NCBI GenBank assembly: GCA_013396995.1
Contig: VWZP01008554.1
Span: 623,825-687,824 of the forward strand
DNA: 64,000 nt
Reading direction: 5' to 3'
DNA from: Dicaeum eximium
Lineage: Eukaryota > Chordata > Aves > Passeriformes > Dicaeidae
Part shown: positions 39,423 to 51,600 of the stretch, one piece after another
How positions within the stretch are numbered: the first letter of the stretch is position 1
Layout: each line of letters starts with the position of its first letter
Translations under genes and position numbers: made by a program
Notes under the pieces: generated by a model
Databases searched by the model: none
The model's input: the letters and a program-made list of their open reading frames with translations, nothing else
Told to the model about the DNA's origin: nothing

Positions 39423-42400
39423 TCCTCTGACTCCAGCCCTGTCCCTAACCCGACCTTTATCCCACATCCACGTTACACTCATTACTGGTTAAGCACAGTT
39501 CAGCCTCCTGGTGCTCATCACCTCAGAGGAAGTCACGGTACCAGCAGCGTGGGCTGCTCTGAAGGCACAGAAAGTGGCAGGGCTGCTACAAAGCAGTGTC
39601 TGTGCTGACTTGCTGTGAGCACTGAACCGCTCCTGACAGCAAAATGACTTTGACATGAACACACGGTACTCCACATTTTCACACAGGCATCCGTGCTCCA
39701 AATACTTCAGCAAGCATCCAGCTGTTCTCTCTGGACCCTATTCCAACCACATGCACTGTTTACCTTTCAAATTTTACTGCTCCAGGGGAAGGGAAAGCAG
39801 ACATCATCTCCTTCTCTAAATGCTGGTATGCTGCCAAGTTCTCCTGCTGTCCACCATTTGCACACTGGGAACTAACATTTTCCACAAGCCCAATAACCTA
39901 TTTTTCTACAGCTAATCCAATACCTGGCATCAGGTCTCCAACTGAGGATCGTCATGGGATTTTTTTTTTTTGTTAGTTTACATACTAATTATAAATACAG
40001 AGGCTGAATTACAGCCTAGACAGAATTAAGGACCTGCATCTGGGGTGTAGGACACCAACCTCTGTGTGCTCATGGGTGTGTGACAACACACTGAAATAAA
40101 GACAAAGCATTAATCGCTTTGTGGCTGCTTCTGATGTGCAGCACTTCTGTTGAAGACTCTTTTAAGCCTTAAGCATTCCCATGTAAACAAAACCTCAAGC
40201 CGCTACAAAGTAAGCTTGTGCAATTGGAAATAAATGTTTATTTTGAAATAAAAAGAAGACAGCTGCATACATACAGACAAATCATAAGCCTTTGATCAAT
40301 GCTACAAAGTATGTCTGCATATAACAAAAACTGTCAGGCTCATAACTTCCTCTGGAAAGAAAAAGAATGTGATGTCCCACACCCTACTTATTCACCAAGA
40401 TTATTTATCCCCCTAAAGAATACTATTTTGTTTATTCAGTAACAGAAATAAATCCAAACTAAAGATCTGCAGCTGTCAGTTAACAGGGCAAGTACTTTAC
40501 AAATGAAAGCAGAAACAAGGGTGGGATAACGTGGGACACGCTGCCAGTTTGGCACTCTCAGAATGCCCCAAACTTGCATCTCTTGCTTTCCTAATCCATC
40601 ACGAGTAAAAAGGCGACCACAAAGATTACAAGCACCAGCAGAGGATATCTGTCACCACTAAAGCTTTTTCCCTTCCAATTAATATTGCTTTAACACCACC
40701 TCACAGTTTTGGGTTTGAATTCTACCCTAGAGCACCTGTACTCCCCACTCCTACCCCGATCCACCATTCCATCCCCACAGAACCAGTGTGATCCATGATT
40801 GAAAGGTGCCACTGGAATTCAGGATTGGGGTTAAGTAATTTCCATCATAAAAGGATACAAGAGGATGCTCTTGTACCATCTGATATTACAACAGTGATAT
40901 TTGTTTACACAAGTATTAAAGGGAGGATAGATTTAAATATCTGAAAGGTAAATATTCTAGGAAATAATATTTAGAGTGGCCCCTGTCCATTCGAGCAGAT
41001 AATGAGCATGAATAATTTACAGCTGCACTTTGGTGTCCGCTGCAGCCGAGGAGAGCAGCGTCGTAAGGAGCTTGGGGAGATGCCGACACATCTGCTCACC
41101 AAGTGGAATAATCAGGAGCACTCCCAGCAACAGTGGGCCAGTAACCTGTTTTACTTAGGTGACAAATGGAACAGGAAGTAGAGGGAGGACGAGGAATCAA
41201 CAAGAAAAACAACAACAACAACAAAAAAACCCAAACCCCAGCATGCTCCCAGTGAGGTCAGAATTTCATGCTTTTGCCATACTGCACATTCTGCCTCAGA
41301 GGAAAACAGAGCTATGCTCAGGTTTTGCCTCTAAATCATCACAGATTCTTGCTAAAGGTATCTTAGGGTCAAAAAAGGGTGCCTGGTCTGGCACACTTCA
41401 GGCCTTCCTGCCGTGCCACAGGGACTCAGGAGCCAGCAATGATCTCCTGGGAGTAGCATCCACTCATCCCCCTTGTTATGGTAACAGTGAGCAGAACACA
41501 ACCAACAGCTAACGAGGCAAGCACGCTCCAAAGAACTCTCCAGAAAGCCAAGCAAGTCTCGTTGTACAGCTGGGAATCCATCAACATTTGATACCTCTTC
41601 CAGTGATGTGCATGGGATTGAATTAACAGACTGAACACTAATTTCGTACAGATGTTGCTCAGGTGGAAGGATGGTGCAGGGTTCATCAGGGGATTGCCTT
41701 GTAAAAAGATGAGGAGCATCTGGAGGAATAACACTGGCATATAAAAACTGTCATTACAAAGGAGACAGATGGATGAAAAGAATGTATCTTTGAACAGATT
41801 AAATAAATCTATGTGTACAGCTAGGAACTGCCAGAAAATACATGCTACAGTCTGGAATAACTCTCATGAAACACAAGGAGCCACAGCACCTTGAAATTGT
41901 GTCAGGGGACAGCTATAAACAACCTCCTCCTACTATACAGCCTTGCTAGGTTTTGCTTATCCACCTCTACAAGGTTTTTTGTTAAAATCACAGTCCATTT
42001 ATTACCCAAAAATAGGAAAAAGCAGATAGACATGGGTGTGACTCAATGTAGCACAGAGAGAAGGGTCACCATATATCCACAGAATAAACTGCACAATTTA
42101 GAGCCAAGACCCTCTTCCCAGCAGCACTTTGTCCACTAAAGTAGGACAAGCAACTACCCCTTGCAGAACTTAACAGTCATTCTGAAGTTAGGTTTGTTTA
42201 CCCATCCACAAACAGAAAATGCCTAAATACAAAACCAAAGAAAGCTATTCATGACAGATTGCTCACCTATCACTTGCCTTGCCCATTATTTACAACATGC
42301 CTTGGTTGGGTAGCACTTTTTTCATTGTTTTAAAGAATTTCCAAAGTGCTTTCAGCATTCTACTAAGCAATAGGAAGCATTTCTGTCTACACACAAATTT

Positions 42401-45075
42401 TAGTGACTGACATAGTAAGCAGCCTGCAGCAGAAATCTAAGAAATTCATTCACAAATGCCAGATCACACATCCAGCCGAGCAGAATAAGAACCAGGAACA
42501 GCCTCAGCTTTGCTGTACAAAACTCCCTTGTCTTCACAATCCAATATATTATCCAAAGATTAGCTTACAATTCATGCAAGGTAAATCAAAGCCAGCTCTG
42601 GAGCTCTGCAGCGTGTCTGTGATCAACGAGATCAATTAGTAAATGGATTTTAGTTAGACCAGTCTAAAATGAGATTACATTAGGCTCATACTGGGAGGCT
42701 GGGTTTCAGTAGCATAGCCCTGTAGTTTCTGTGCTAAGCTCAAAATAACACAGAAGTATCCATTGCAAAATCCATATTAAACTGGAAACATGCAGGCCAA
42801 CAGCCAGCCCCTGACAATAGCTACTACATTCCCTCCCAAAATGCAAGGAACTTGCTCCATCTCCTGTGAAAGGGACTAGAACAGTGTTCTGGGCATGGTT
42901 TGTGTGCAGTCATGTACTAAACCTGGCCTAAAGTTTCTATGAACAAAGGCAGAAGGGCTTAAAAAAGAGCAGGATGTAAGCAACATTCTTTAACAAGCAA
43001 CAGGGATGGAAAAAAGGTGTTGATTAATTTCCAGCACAAAAGGTGAAGGAATTAGTGTGACTGTTCTCCACTTAAGGGCAGGCCAGGCAGACAGATTTAA
43101 ATAGGAGTTGTTCAAAACAGTTTGGATTACATTCTCTACAGTATAGAGGAAAAGACCCAACCCCTCCAGAAATAAACAGAAAAGTGTTCTACTGATGCAA
43201 ACTGTCTTAAGTCACTGCTTTCCTTTTGCTGAGGTTTTTAAAGCATCAAAGGAGGCAGAAGCACAGGTTAAAATTCTAACAGTGTTTAAGAGCATAAATA
43301 TAATATCATTTTATTCTTCATCTCCTCTTGCTTTGCCAAATATGTTTACACACAAACATCACAGCACATTACAGAACACCACTGTAACATAAGCACTGAA
43401 AATAAATAAATCAAAATGCTGAATTATAACACTTACAACGAGCAACTCAAGCCCACCTTGAAATCCCAGATAACCCTAGCCAAGCCCAGCAAGTCACATT
43501 CCAACATCAGTCTACAAAGTTCCATTAGCACAGACACCATTTGCTCATACTGTCAATAATAAATCAATGGACAGAAGAGAGGAAAAAAAATGAAGCCTTA
43601 TAATTGCTCCAGTCTCCCATAAAAACATTGCTGGATTTTCAATAACATTAGTAAGTTGTCTTTAAAAGTTACTATAGTCAGTTTGGCCTACACAGAAAAC
43701 TTCAGCTCCTCTTAGTCTTATGCTGTTGGGGACAAAGGTTTGTGGGTGGGTTTTATGCAATTTTGCTACTATAAAATAATAAAGCAAGACTTTCCTCTTC
43801 ACCAGGGTATGCTGAGTTTTCCAAAGATAACCCATAGATTTTGGACTCTAGGACCATAACTTTTTAGAAACCTAGTTCTAGGACCTGTGCTTTAAAGAAA
43901 AGTGTGATTCTTTTAACAAAATCAGTGCAATGAGTTGAGTAAGCTACAAAGTGTCAGGTTAAATCTAAAAATTACACCTGCTTGAGCATTGCTTCCACAA
44001 AGTTTTCAGCTTGGAATGCACCTCTGAAGAGTTTAAGGACAGAATGCCCCATCCCACACACTCTCTATTAAACTATTAATTATTGCAGCTCTGGTTTTAA
44101 AATTCTAATCGAAGAGCAGGTGGAGTTGAATCGAATTTTTAAAAAAAATACGTTATGTTAACTACATCACACCTCATTTCCCAGTTCTAATCAACAAAAG
44201 GAAAGCAATTAATGACCTAATATTTAGAGTGACCAGCATTAGTGATGTTAGACAACTGACTAGAGCAGGAGCAGCACTTCTTCTCCTGCTCTATAAATAT
44301 ACAAGAAGCTCAGAGACATGTTCAGAAATTAGTAAAATTAACTCTGCAATAGAAGTGAAAATAATAAAAGTAAGGAGGTTATAAAGCAGTTGGAAATACA
44401 CATGAAGAGCAAGAAAGTAAGGACTGAAACAACACAGAGGCAAAAACTCTTCAGTATTTTAAAGGCAATAAAAGGAAGAAAGATACAGAAAGTAAAAGGC
44501 TCCATTAAGAAATTTTGTACAGATTATCACTTAATTAAACAACTACTTAAAATGCAGTGAGCTTAAAACCAACGCCTAACTAGAATAATCTAGAGTAGTC
44601 AGAGGCAAAAAACACATGCAAAGAAGAAGATATACTCATGTCCCCATGGGAGAGGCAGCACAGCATTCAGGGAGGACACAGAACAAAAGGATGAGACTCT
44701 TCCAGCTCAAGTCACCAGTAACAAACCAGGAACCAGTGTCTCTCCAGCACAGCTATCTCCCAGAGTGGCTGGCTCTCACAGGAAAACAAAGCTCTATTCT
44801 CAAGCAATGAAGAAAATACTTCCACCACTGAATGACCTTATAAGCAAGAGGAATCCAGCTGTTGCTGTCTCAAACTATACAAAGACATTTATTGCCCCAA
44901 TGAAAGAGGACAAAGAGTTCTAACAATCAAATATAGCATGCAGGCTGTGAAAGGCCAGGCATTTGCCCATCAGGATATTAAGTTTACCAATTTAGGAGGA
45001 CTGAGGACAGAAAAGTAGCAGGACTACGTGTCCAGCACCCAGTGCCAAGAAAAACACAACTGTGGGTTACAATTT
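39423..45075. other. Intronic sequence adjoining XPR1 exon 2
   Basis: AT-rich. It holds a (CAA)n-like patch at about 41207-41227, a hairpin-forming inverted repeat at 44261-44293 and no recognised transposon or exon. Confidence 0.55.
44261..44293. repeat. Perfect 11-bp inverted repeat (hairpin)
   Basis: TAGAGCAGGAG at 44261-44271 pairs perfectly with CTCCTGCTCTA at 44283-44293 across an 11-nt loop. It is not followed by a T run and has no known function here. Confidence 0.85.
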
Positions 45076-45081
45076 GCTTAC
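45076..45081 (-). other. XPR1: Splice donor after XPR1 exon 2
   Basis: On the minus strand the exon ends ...ATAGAAG and is followed by GTAAGC, a strong U1-type donor. Confidence 0.9.
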
Positions 45082-45133
45082 CTTCTATAGAAGGGGCCTG
45101 GTCCACAGCCGCATATAGCATCTCTTTCAAAGC
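45082..45133 (-). CDS. XPR1: XPR1 coding exon 2 (SPX domain segment)
   Basis: XPR1 is a plasma-membrane inorganic phosphate exporter. Its cytosolic N-terminal SPX domain senses inositol pyrophosphates and its C-terminal EXS region belongs to the transport domain; it also serves gammaretroviruses as a receptor. This 52-bp exon starts in phase 0 and encodes 17 residues, ALKEMLYAAVDQAPSIE, plus the first base of the next codon (G, expected valine). It matches XPR1 at about residues 24-40, recalled from memory, in the helical start of SPX. It is preceded by the acceptor CCCTCCCTTGCAG and followed by the donor GTAAGC, and length, phase and splice sites all agree. Exon 1 is not visible and should lie in the N gap; exon 3 lies left of the window. 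One residue looks odd: the V before DQAPS, where I recall Q in other vertebrates. A processed pseudogene is excluded by the flanking introns. Confidence 0.92.
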
Positions 45134-45160
45134 CTGCAAGGGAGGGGCAGAGAACAAGGA
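45134..45160 (-). other. XPR1: Splice acceptor before XPR1 exon 2
   Basis: On the minus strand a C/T-rich tract (CTCTGCCCCTCCCTTGCAG) immediately precedes the exon, giving a canonical polypyrimidine tract and CAG acceptor. Confidence 0.88.
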
Positions 45161-45689
45161 ACACAGTTAGTATTAAAAGAGAAAAAAAAAATATTACACC
45201 TCTGCGATATGCCTGTTTGAAAACAAAAGCAATTAAAGGCCTTTCATCCTGCAGACTGGCACAGAAAGCTATAGTACGTGATGTCAAGGCTATCACATGT
45301 ATTTCTGTTCACAAGTGAAACAGGTTCATGTTTACTGACTGCTTTGTTTAGAGCCTGTTATCTTACTAATCTATAAAATTTATTCCAACTGTACATTTCA
45401 ACATCTTCCCTCAGAAAAATGTTTCCCAGTTGGTAGGATGCTAAAGGCTTTACATTAAAAAAAATGAAGAAATAACAACAAAACCTGAAGTGTTGCGTGA
45501 CACAGAGGAGTTTGTCAAGGCAAATGGAGGAAAAGCAGCCTCAGGGATTTCTCATCAGTGTTACATAGGAGCACAAAAACACAGATACATTCTAAAAGCT
45601 GAAGACAACATGATGAAGGAGATTAGGGAACCAAGGGTGATGGCCTTCTCTAGAAGTGGCAACTGAAGGGCAACATTAACACCAGCCAG

Positions 45690-45708
45690 AATTAATTAAT
45701 TAATTAAT
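45690..45708. repeat. (ATTA)n microsatellite
   Basis: Nearly five perfect AATT-phase tetramers; the run is self-complementary, so it can form a hairpin. Confidence 0.93.
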
Positions 45709-45877
45709 CAGGTTTCAAGTCCTGGAGGCACCATGAGCTGCCTTGCAGCCCCTTTCTGGAAAGCCTCTTTCCAGGCAGTTGTCAAGGTGCTGGTATTACT
45801 CCAGGCACAGGTTAAAGATTTGCTCACTCACATCCACATAAACTGAATTCAGATCAATGACTGAAGGAATGAGGCAA

Positions 45878-46312
45878 GTTCAGGGGAGGGTCACAATGAT
45901 GGTCAGAGGACTGGAGCACCTCTGCTATGGAGACAGGGTGAGAGAGCTGGGGGTGCTCAGCTGGAGAAGGCTCCAGGGAGCCCTTAGAGCCCCTTGCAGT
46001 GCCTAAAGGGGCTCAAAGAGAACTGGGGAGGGACTCTGGACAACAGCCAGGAATGACAGGACAACAGGGAATGGATTCAAACTGACAGAGGGCAGGCTTG
46101 AATAAAATATTAGGGAAAAAAATTTTCCCTGTGAGAGTGGGAAGGCCCTGGCACAGGTTGTCCAGAGAAGCTGTGGCTGGCCCATCCCTGAAAGTGTTCA
46201 AGGCCAGGTTGGACAGAGCTTGGAACAGCCTGGGCTGGTAGAAAGTGTGTTGGAGTTGGAATGAGGTGATCTTTAATGTCCCTTCCAACCCAAAATATTC
46301 TAGGATTTTATG
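45878..46312 (+). mobile_element. CR1 LINE, 3' portion
   Basis: Plus-strand CR1 about 435 bp long: 'gaggactggagcacctctgc' region, 'gctgggggtgctcagctgga', 'gaatggattcaaactgacag', 'gttcaaggccaggttggaca', 'atctttaatgtcccttccaa' and a tail 'ctaggattttatga'. It lies about 750 bp upstream of XPR1 exon 2, in intron 1 and antisense to the gene. Confidence 0.95.
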
Positions 46313-49300
46313 AATAACCTGAGGCATAACTTTGGAACTAAAAGCCACAGGAAAGGACCCATTCCTACTGCAAAGTGATTTGCTTATAAAAACCTCACAC
46401 CTTAATGCCCATACTGAACCTCCTCCACCATCACAAAAAACTGACTTTATTCCCTCATTTTTGAGCCCACAGAAATCTAACACAAAAAAGTAATTCAGGT
46501 CTTCTTACTTCCTATCTATTCTACCTGATTCTCAACATATCCCAGACTCCTGTAATCCTGAAAGATAGCAGAAGCAGAGGTGTGTGTGTCATAGTGCCCC
46601 AGGACAAAACCTCCCAGCCCAAATGAGAAATCCCCCAACACCCTCGAGGTAAAAACCATCAGCTCAGCAGCTGGGAGCTGAGTGCTGTTGTAACGGGGCG
46701 ACCCTGTTGGGTAAACACAAAGTCTAAAGGACAAGTCTGTTTATCACAAGATACCCAAGGTGGCTGCTTACACCAGTGGCAGCTCTGGCATCTCTCAAAG
46801 GTCTGGCTCCTGAGTCCACAGAGGTCTCAACAAAGGTCGCTTGCATAATTGTTTTCCCAACTGAGCCACTGCTGGATGATCCTCATTCCAGCAGCACAGC
46901 CCTCCTCTACTCTTGGTGCTTTTCTAAAATTCCTGGGGAGCCCTGGCCACTTCAGTCCCTTCCCTCCATGACTCACTGGTCAGCAGCACATGATCTGCAC
47001 ACCAAGCAGCTGAAAATTCTTCCTCCTTTTCCATCCCAGTCGTCATCCTCACCTACCTGTAACTTTTTCCATGAACCACAACCTCAGCGTGACACAGGAT
47101 AAACAAACCAGAAGAGACAGCACATTGAAAGTCACTGCAGTAACAACTCATCTCTTAACCCACCCAGAGGTAAACCCAGTGTAATTCCTATCTCTGGTTT
47201 TATCAGTCATTTTTAAAAAAAAACAAATTAAAAAGGACAACATAGACAGTCCTGCACTAAGCAATCTTGAAAGCTAAAGGTGTCAGTTGTCCCACAGACC
47301 TCTCCCCATGCAGACTGACATAGTGCAATCTGGCAGCTGCAGGGCAGCAGATTTTGTTACTGCTTTCCTGACCTATATAAGTAAACCAATAACCTGAAAG
47401 ACTCAGTGCTCCCTCACACCTAAACTATTTAGTCCTCTAGATTACAGAATTTTAGAACCAATCGTTTACAGAAGTTATCCATCACTGTCAATGTGAAACA
47501 CTTCAGAATGACTCTTTCTGCCCTCGAACTACACAAAATGGGTTATTTCCCTGCTTTAGACTGTGCCAGTGCTACACCTTGCATCATCAGTAAACTTGTG
47601 TAAATACATATGAGAGAACAAAGAAAAAAAAAACGGCAAAAAGAAAACACTTGCAAATGCAACCATCAGACCTTATAACAGTGAACAAAATCAAGGACAA
47701 AAACCTTAAAATACTCAAAAAAAACCCCACTGTTTTAAAGGAGTCTTTCAAACCACTTAAGCTCCTCTAAGCTCCTCTGCCACCAGCCCGAAGGACAAAT
47801 AGTGAAATAGCACAACAGATTTGTGTCAGGAGGTGGCAAGCCTGGGTGTGAACTGCCTATCATGAAGCTGGGTTTGACGAGCAGAATTGGCCACCTCCCA
47901 AAAACTGAAAGCCTGTTTCTGCAAGAGACACTCTGAAGGCAAGCAGGCAACCTCAGCTACCAGCTTCCTCTCCCCCCACCTACTTCCTGCTGCAGGTGGT
48001 GTCTGGGAGAAAAGATGCCTAAAACTCAGCAACCTGTTTCTCTTCTGCAACAGAGAAAGGACTTAAAACCTGGGGTATCCCTCAAAGGGAAGGGAGGTGA
48101 CCTGCTCACACCTTTACCCATCCCTCCCATGAACTTTGCACCTGTAACAGCTGTTGTGCTCCTCCTCCCTCCCCAGCTGCAGCAATTTCAAAGGCATGGT
48201 GTACTTTTTCCATAAAAATGCCATCAGACTTCTGCAGAGAAACAAATTCAGGCCGGATTAGCTGCAACCAAACAGCCATCTGGCAAGTGTACAAGTGAGT
48301 TGTACAGTTCCATCAGCTGGACGTGCACATACACACTTACACTTAGAAGCCTGAGCAGGCAGAGCAATGCTCTCCTCCTGAAAGCAATCCAGAGAGGGAC
48401 ACCAGAGCAAAGAACCCAGGAGGGTGTGTGGATAAACAGAGGACTAACAACCCCAATATCTCACTGCATCAAAAATGAGCATTATATGCAGCAGAGCACA
48501 CTCGGCCATAAAAAATGCACCAGCTGAAATTCATGCAAGAGTTACCTGAATTTGTTCAGTACTGTTAGAAATGAGAATTCAGTAGTCTGACACAAAAAGT
48601 TGAGATTGTGTTTGTTTTCATGTTTTTCCTGTTTTCCATTTTTCCCAAGGAACTGAAGGATTAATGAATAGCCCAAAACTTTTAAGGCAAAGCATACACT
48701 GAAGCAGTGCATATCACAGCTGTAGTTTAACAGGCTAGGAAAATGTGACTCACTTTACAGAAGAAAATACACTGCCAGAGCCCCTAAAACAAGGTGAGTA
48801 AACCCTTTCAATGCTGCTGCCAGGGTGAGGCACATCCACATCATTTAATGCAATCTTCAGAATGGAAATTTGGAATGGAAAGCCAAATCAAGTCCATCAA
48901 GGTTTGTGTAAAGCTCCACATTATTGTTGGCTCAGTCATGGTAAATGTCTTTGGGAAAAGTTTAATGAAACAGAATAGCATTCACTGCCATTTTCCTTCT
49001 TTTCTGTAAGCCAAATGCTCCTTCTCAAAAAGTACTGGTCACTGCAGAGATTTTGCTAAAAGAAAATAAGAATTAAGTCACATCTATCAAAATATATCTT
49101 ATCTTTGCCTGTTTAAAGAAAATTAATGTTTTTTTCTCTCCCTAAAGCTCTTACCCTGACTATCAGCCCTAAGCCTGGGCAACTTCCATACTTCCTACAA
49201 GCACACTTAGAATACTTAAACTGATTATTTTTGGAGGGAAAGAGCATGTTGATGGTAAGAAGTTTTGAGGACTGTCAATTGTTACAGACCACCTGAAAGT

Positions 49301-49604
49301 GAAACTACATTTTCAGGTATTGGACACACAACAATCCCATTCATCTTTCTGAGCTTATCCCCAGCAGATCACACCTGGTCTGACAGGCAAAGCTCCCACA
49401 GGCACACTTGCTCCAAATCCCATCAAGAGATCTCACAGGTTACCTGGGTCCTGCCACACTCCAGGAATCACCTGCTCTCCAGTGGAAATAATTACAAATA
49501 CCAGAGTAGAAAATTAAGATGAGGGCATGTAAGCTTTAGAGAAAGCAATTTCTGCATCATCTTTCAGTCCTTTCATGGGGAACAGCTTCCAACTGCAAGA
49601 CAGC
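46313..49604. other. Intron 1 sequence without recognised elements
   Basis: Unique-looking sequence with A-rich patches near 47210 and 47625. No exon, transposon or RNA gene recognised. Confidence 0.5.
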
Positions 49605-49830
49605 AGGGTTAGATCAGACATTAGGCAAAAAATCTTGAGGGTGGGGAGGCCCTGCCACAGATTGCCCAGGGAAGCTGTGGCTGCCCCATCCCTGGAAGTG
49701 TCCAAGGCCAGGCTGGATAAGGCTTGGAGCAGCCTGGGATAGTGGAAGCTGTCCCTGCCCACAGCAGGGGATGGGACATGATGATCTTTAATGTCCCTTC
49801 CAACCCAAACCATTCCAGAATTCTGTGATC
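49605..49830 (+). mobile_element. CR1 LINE, 3' fragment
   Basis: Plus-strand CR1: 'ttagatcagacattaggcaa', 'ccatccctggaagtgtccaa', 'agcagcctgggatagtggaa', 'gatctttaatgtcccttcca' and 'accattccagaattctgtga'. The 3' end is preserved; the 5' end is truncated. Confidence 0.95.
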
Positions 49831-51345
49831 TTGAACTTGATATCCTGGCAACAGGAAGAATCTTTTTAGAGTTAAAACCTACCCAAGAAGATCTCTCACT
49901 CTGAAAAGGTGGTTCCTGAGATAATTAAGAAGGAAAATATATAAACTGTGAGGTGAGGAAACATTATAACACTATTAAATATACAAATAACATTTTAAAA
50001 TGTTACTATGACACCTTCTGTAAGCAGCACTGCACACAAGTAACAGGCAAAGTTTAACCTCACATTTGCTAATCGGCACCTGGGAATTTTTCTGGACAAA
50101 GGAGGGCTGGGTGCTTTTTGCCTCAGGTATAATCAACAAGTAAACGGAGGTAGTGCTGGGCTTTTATGCACTGCACCCACACGACCACCAGTTACTGAAT
50201 AATAAATGCCAGGCTATTCCATCACTGTAATATGCATAAGCAGGAGGCTGACTCACATCCAGCCAGCTGCAAGAAGGCAAACAAAGAGTTTGAAAGTTAT
50301 TACTGAAAGGCAGGGTGAGGTTTGTGTTTTCCTTCACTCCACATTAAGCTGTCTATCCAAGGAGGAGATTACTTGTGATTAGAAAGAGTAACAACTCCAA
50401 GGAAGTTTTTACTGAAATCTACATCTTAAACTGGGATGGAGAAAGGGATAATGACATAATAGTAGTGCCCTAGTTAAAACAGCTGAAAATTAACCTCCCA
50501 TAATGAAAACAGCGGCAGACGAGCAGCAGAGCTCTTCACACATTAATCAAGGTGTCGTAGTTCACTGGGTCTCCTTACCCTCTCCCCACAGCTGTTTGCT
50601 CAGCACGAAGCCAGATATTTCACCCTTTTAATTCCTCCTTGCCTTCCCTTCCCTTCCAAGCCACCTCCAAAGCTGCTCTTAGGAAGATATTCAAGTTTTC
50701 TGTTTCCAGGAACAGAAGACAGCTCTCACAGGGATAACCCATCAGAGACATCATGCAGAACTAAGCTGGCTCTTTATTTTATCAAGACAATGGTCTTCCT
50801 CCTCCTCAAAGACTGATGGCATTATTTGGCCATCTAGCTCTCCACATAATTCAGGGAGATCACAATATTATTGTAAAGCCAAATCCAACTGCAGTTTTTA
50901 TTTAAACATCCGTTCCTCTGCAGTCAGGTAAAGGAAAACAAAGGAAGAGTGAAAAGGGTAGATATAAACTTTTCAAGCTCGACATTATAACAAAGCAAGC
51001 TAAGATAAATGTGGTTTTCCTTGCAAATGCAGACAGATTAATATGGATAGCATAAATAAATTGCTATTATAGTGCTAGGGAGAAAACACAGGCCTTCAAA
51101 CAATAACAAATGTTGCACGGTTTTAACTGAGTCAATCAGTCAAGAAGTTTTGCTGATCACGGCTGTCCTATAATCAGCTTTCCGTTGTCTAGATTTAATT
51201 ATTACTTGCGGAAAAGACACCGCTGGCACCTGCCACTTTTACTGCTGACGCTGAAATAGGAAATGGTTTTACTACAAATAACCACCTCCAGCTCCGTCCA
51301 GCTCAAAGCAAGCCCAGAACCGGTGTGATGAATCTGAAACGAAGC
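49831..51345. other. Intron 1 sequence leading to the CpG-rich flank
   Basis: AT-rich, unique-looking sequence with no recognised element. Base composition rises in G+C only after about 51300. Confidence 0.5.
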
Positions 51346-51600
51346 AATCAGCGTGACCTTTAGCAGGCTGGCGCGATGGAGCCCGAAAAAAGCTGTGTTC
51401 TGCAGCTACTTCACGATGAATGCAGCAGAACTTGGTGCGAGCAGTGCCCACAAACGCCCCGACTCGAGTGTGAGCCAGCGAGCTGCAGAGCCTTACTCAA
51501 AGACGGTCCTAAAGCGGGAGTTGAGGGGGGTTCGGTGCCGTGTTTGGGGGGCTCGGAGGAGCCAGAGCGGCACCGGCGGGCCCCGGCTCGGCAGGGATCT
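51346..51600 (-). promoter_or_regulatory. XPR1: CpG-island flank of the XPR1 5' region
   Basis: G+C and CpG density rise sharply here, for example 'gctggcgcgatggagcccg' and 'gagcggcaccggcgggcccc', and the stretch runs directly into the N gap. Given XPR1 exon 2 about 6.2 kb to the left on the minus strand, this is the intron-1 side of the gene's promoter CpG island. No exon 1 coding sequence is visible in it. Confidence 0.65.

Larger units (their letters stand above)
1..45081 (-). other. XPR1: XPR1 intron 2, partial (continues past the left edge)
   Basis: All sequence left of the donor site at 45076-45081 belongs to the intron following the recognised XPR1 exon. The next exon should start by completing a valine codon and continue the SPX domain with an acidic, Thr/Asp/Glu-rich stretch. 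I looked on the minus strand for that coding sequence and did not find it, so the intron is at least 45 kb long here. Contents are CR1 fragments, one solo LTR and simple repeats, listed separately. Assignment as an intron follows from the exon call; absence of exon 3 is by eye only. Confidence 0.8.
45134..51600 (-). other. XPR1: XPR1 intron 1 (5' end lost in the gap)
   Basis: Sequence between exon 2 and the gap presumed to hold exon 1. The visible length is about 6.5 kb. It contains two CR1 copies (45878 and 49605), an (ATTA)n run and, at its gap-side end, a CpG-rich flank. The exon 1 donor was searched for on the minus strand between 51300 and 51600 and was not found. Confidence 0.7.

Noticed and set aside
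45078..45296. 72-codon minus-strand open frame covering XPR1 exon 2
   Set aside because: It reads the exon in the wrong frame and through the acceptor; the spliced frame gives the XPR1 match.
46013..46483. 156-codon minus-strand open frame
   Set aside because: It largely overlaps a CR1 copy in the antisense direction and has no relation to a known protein.
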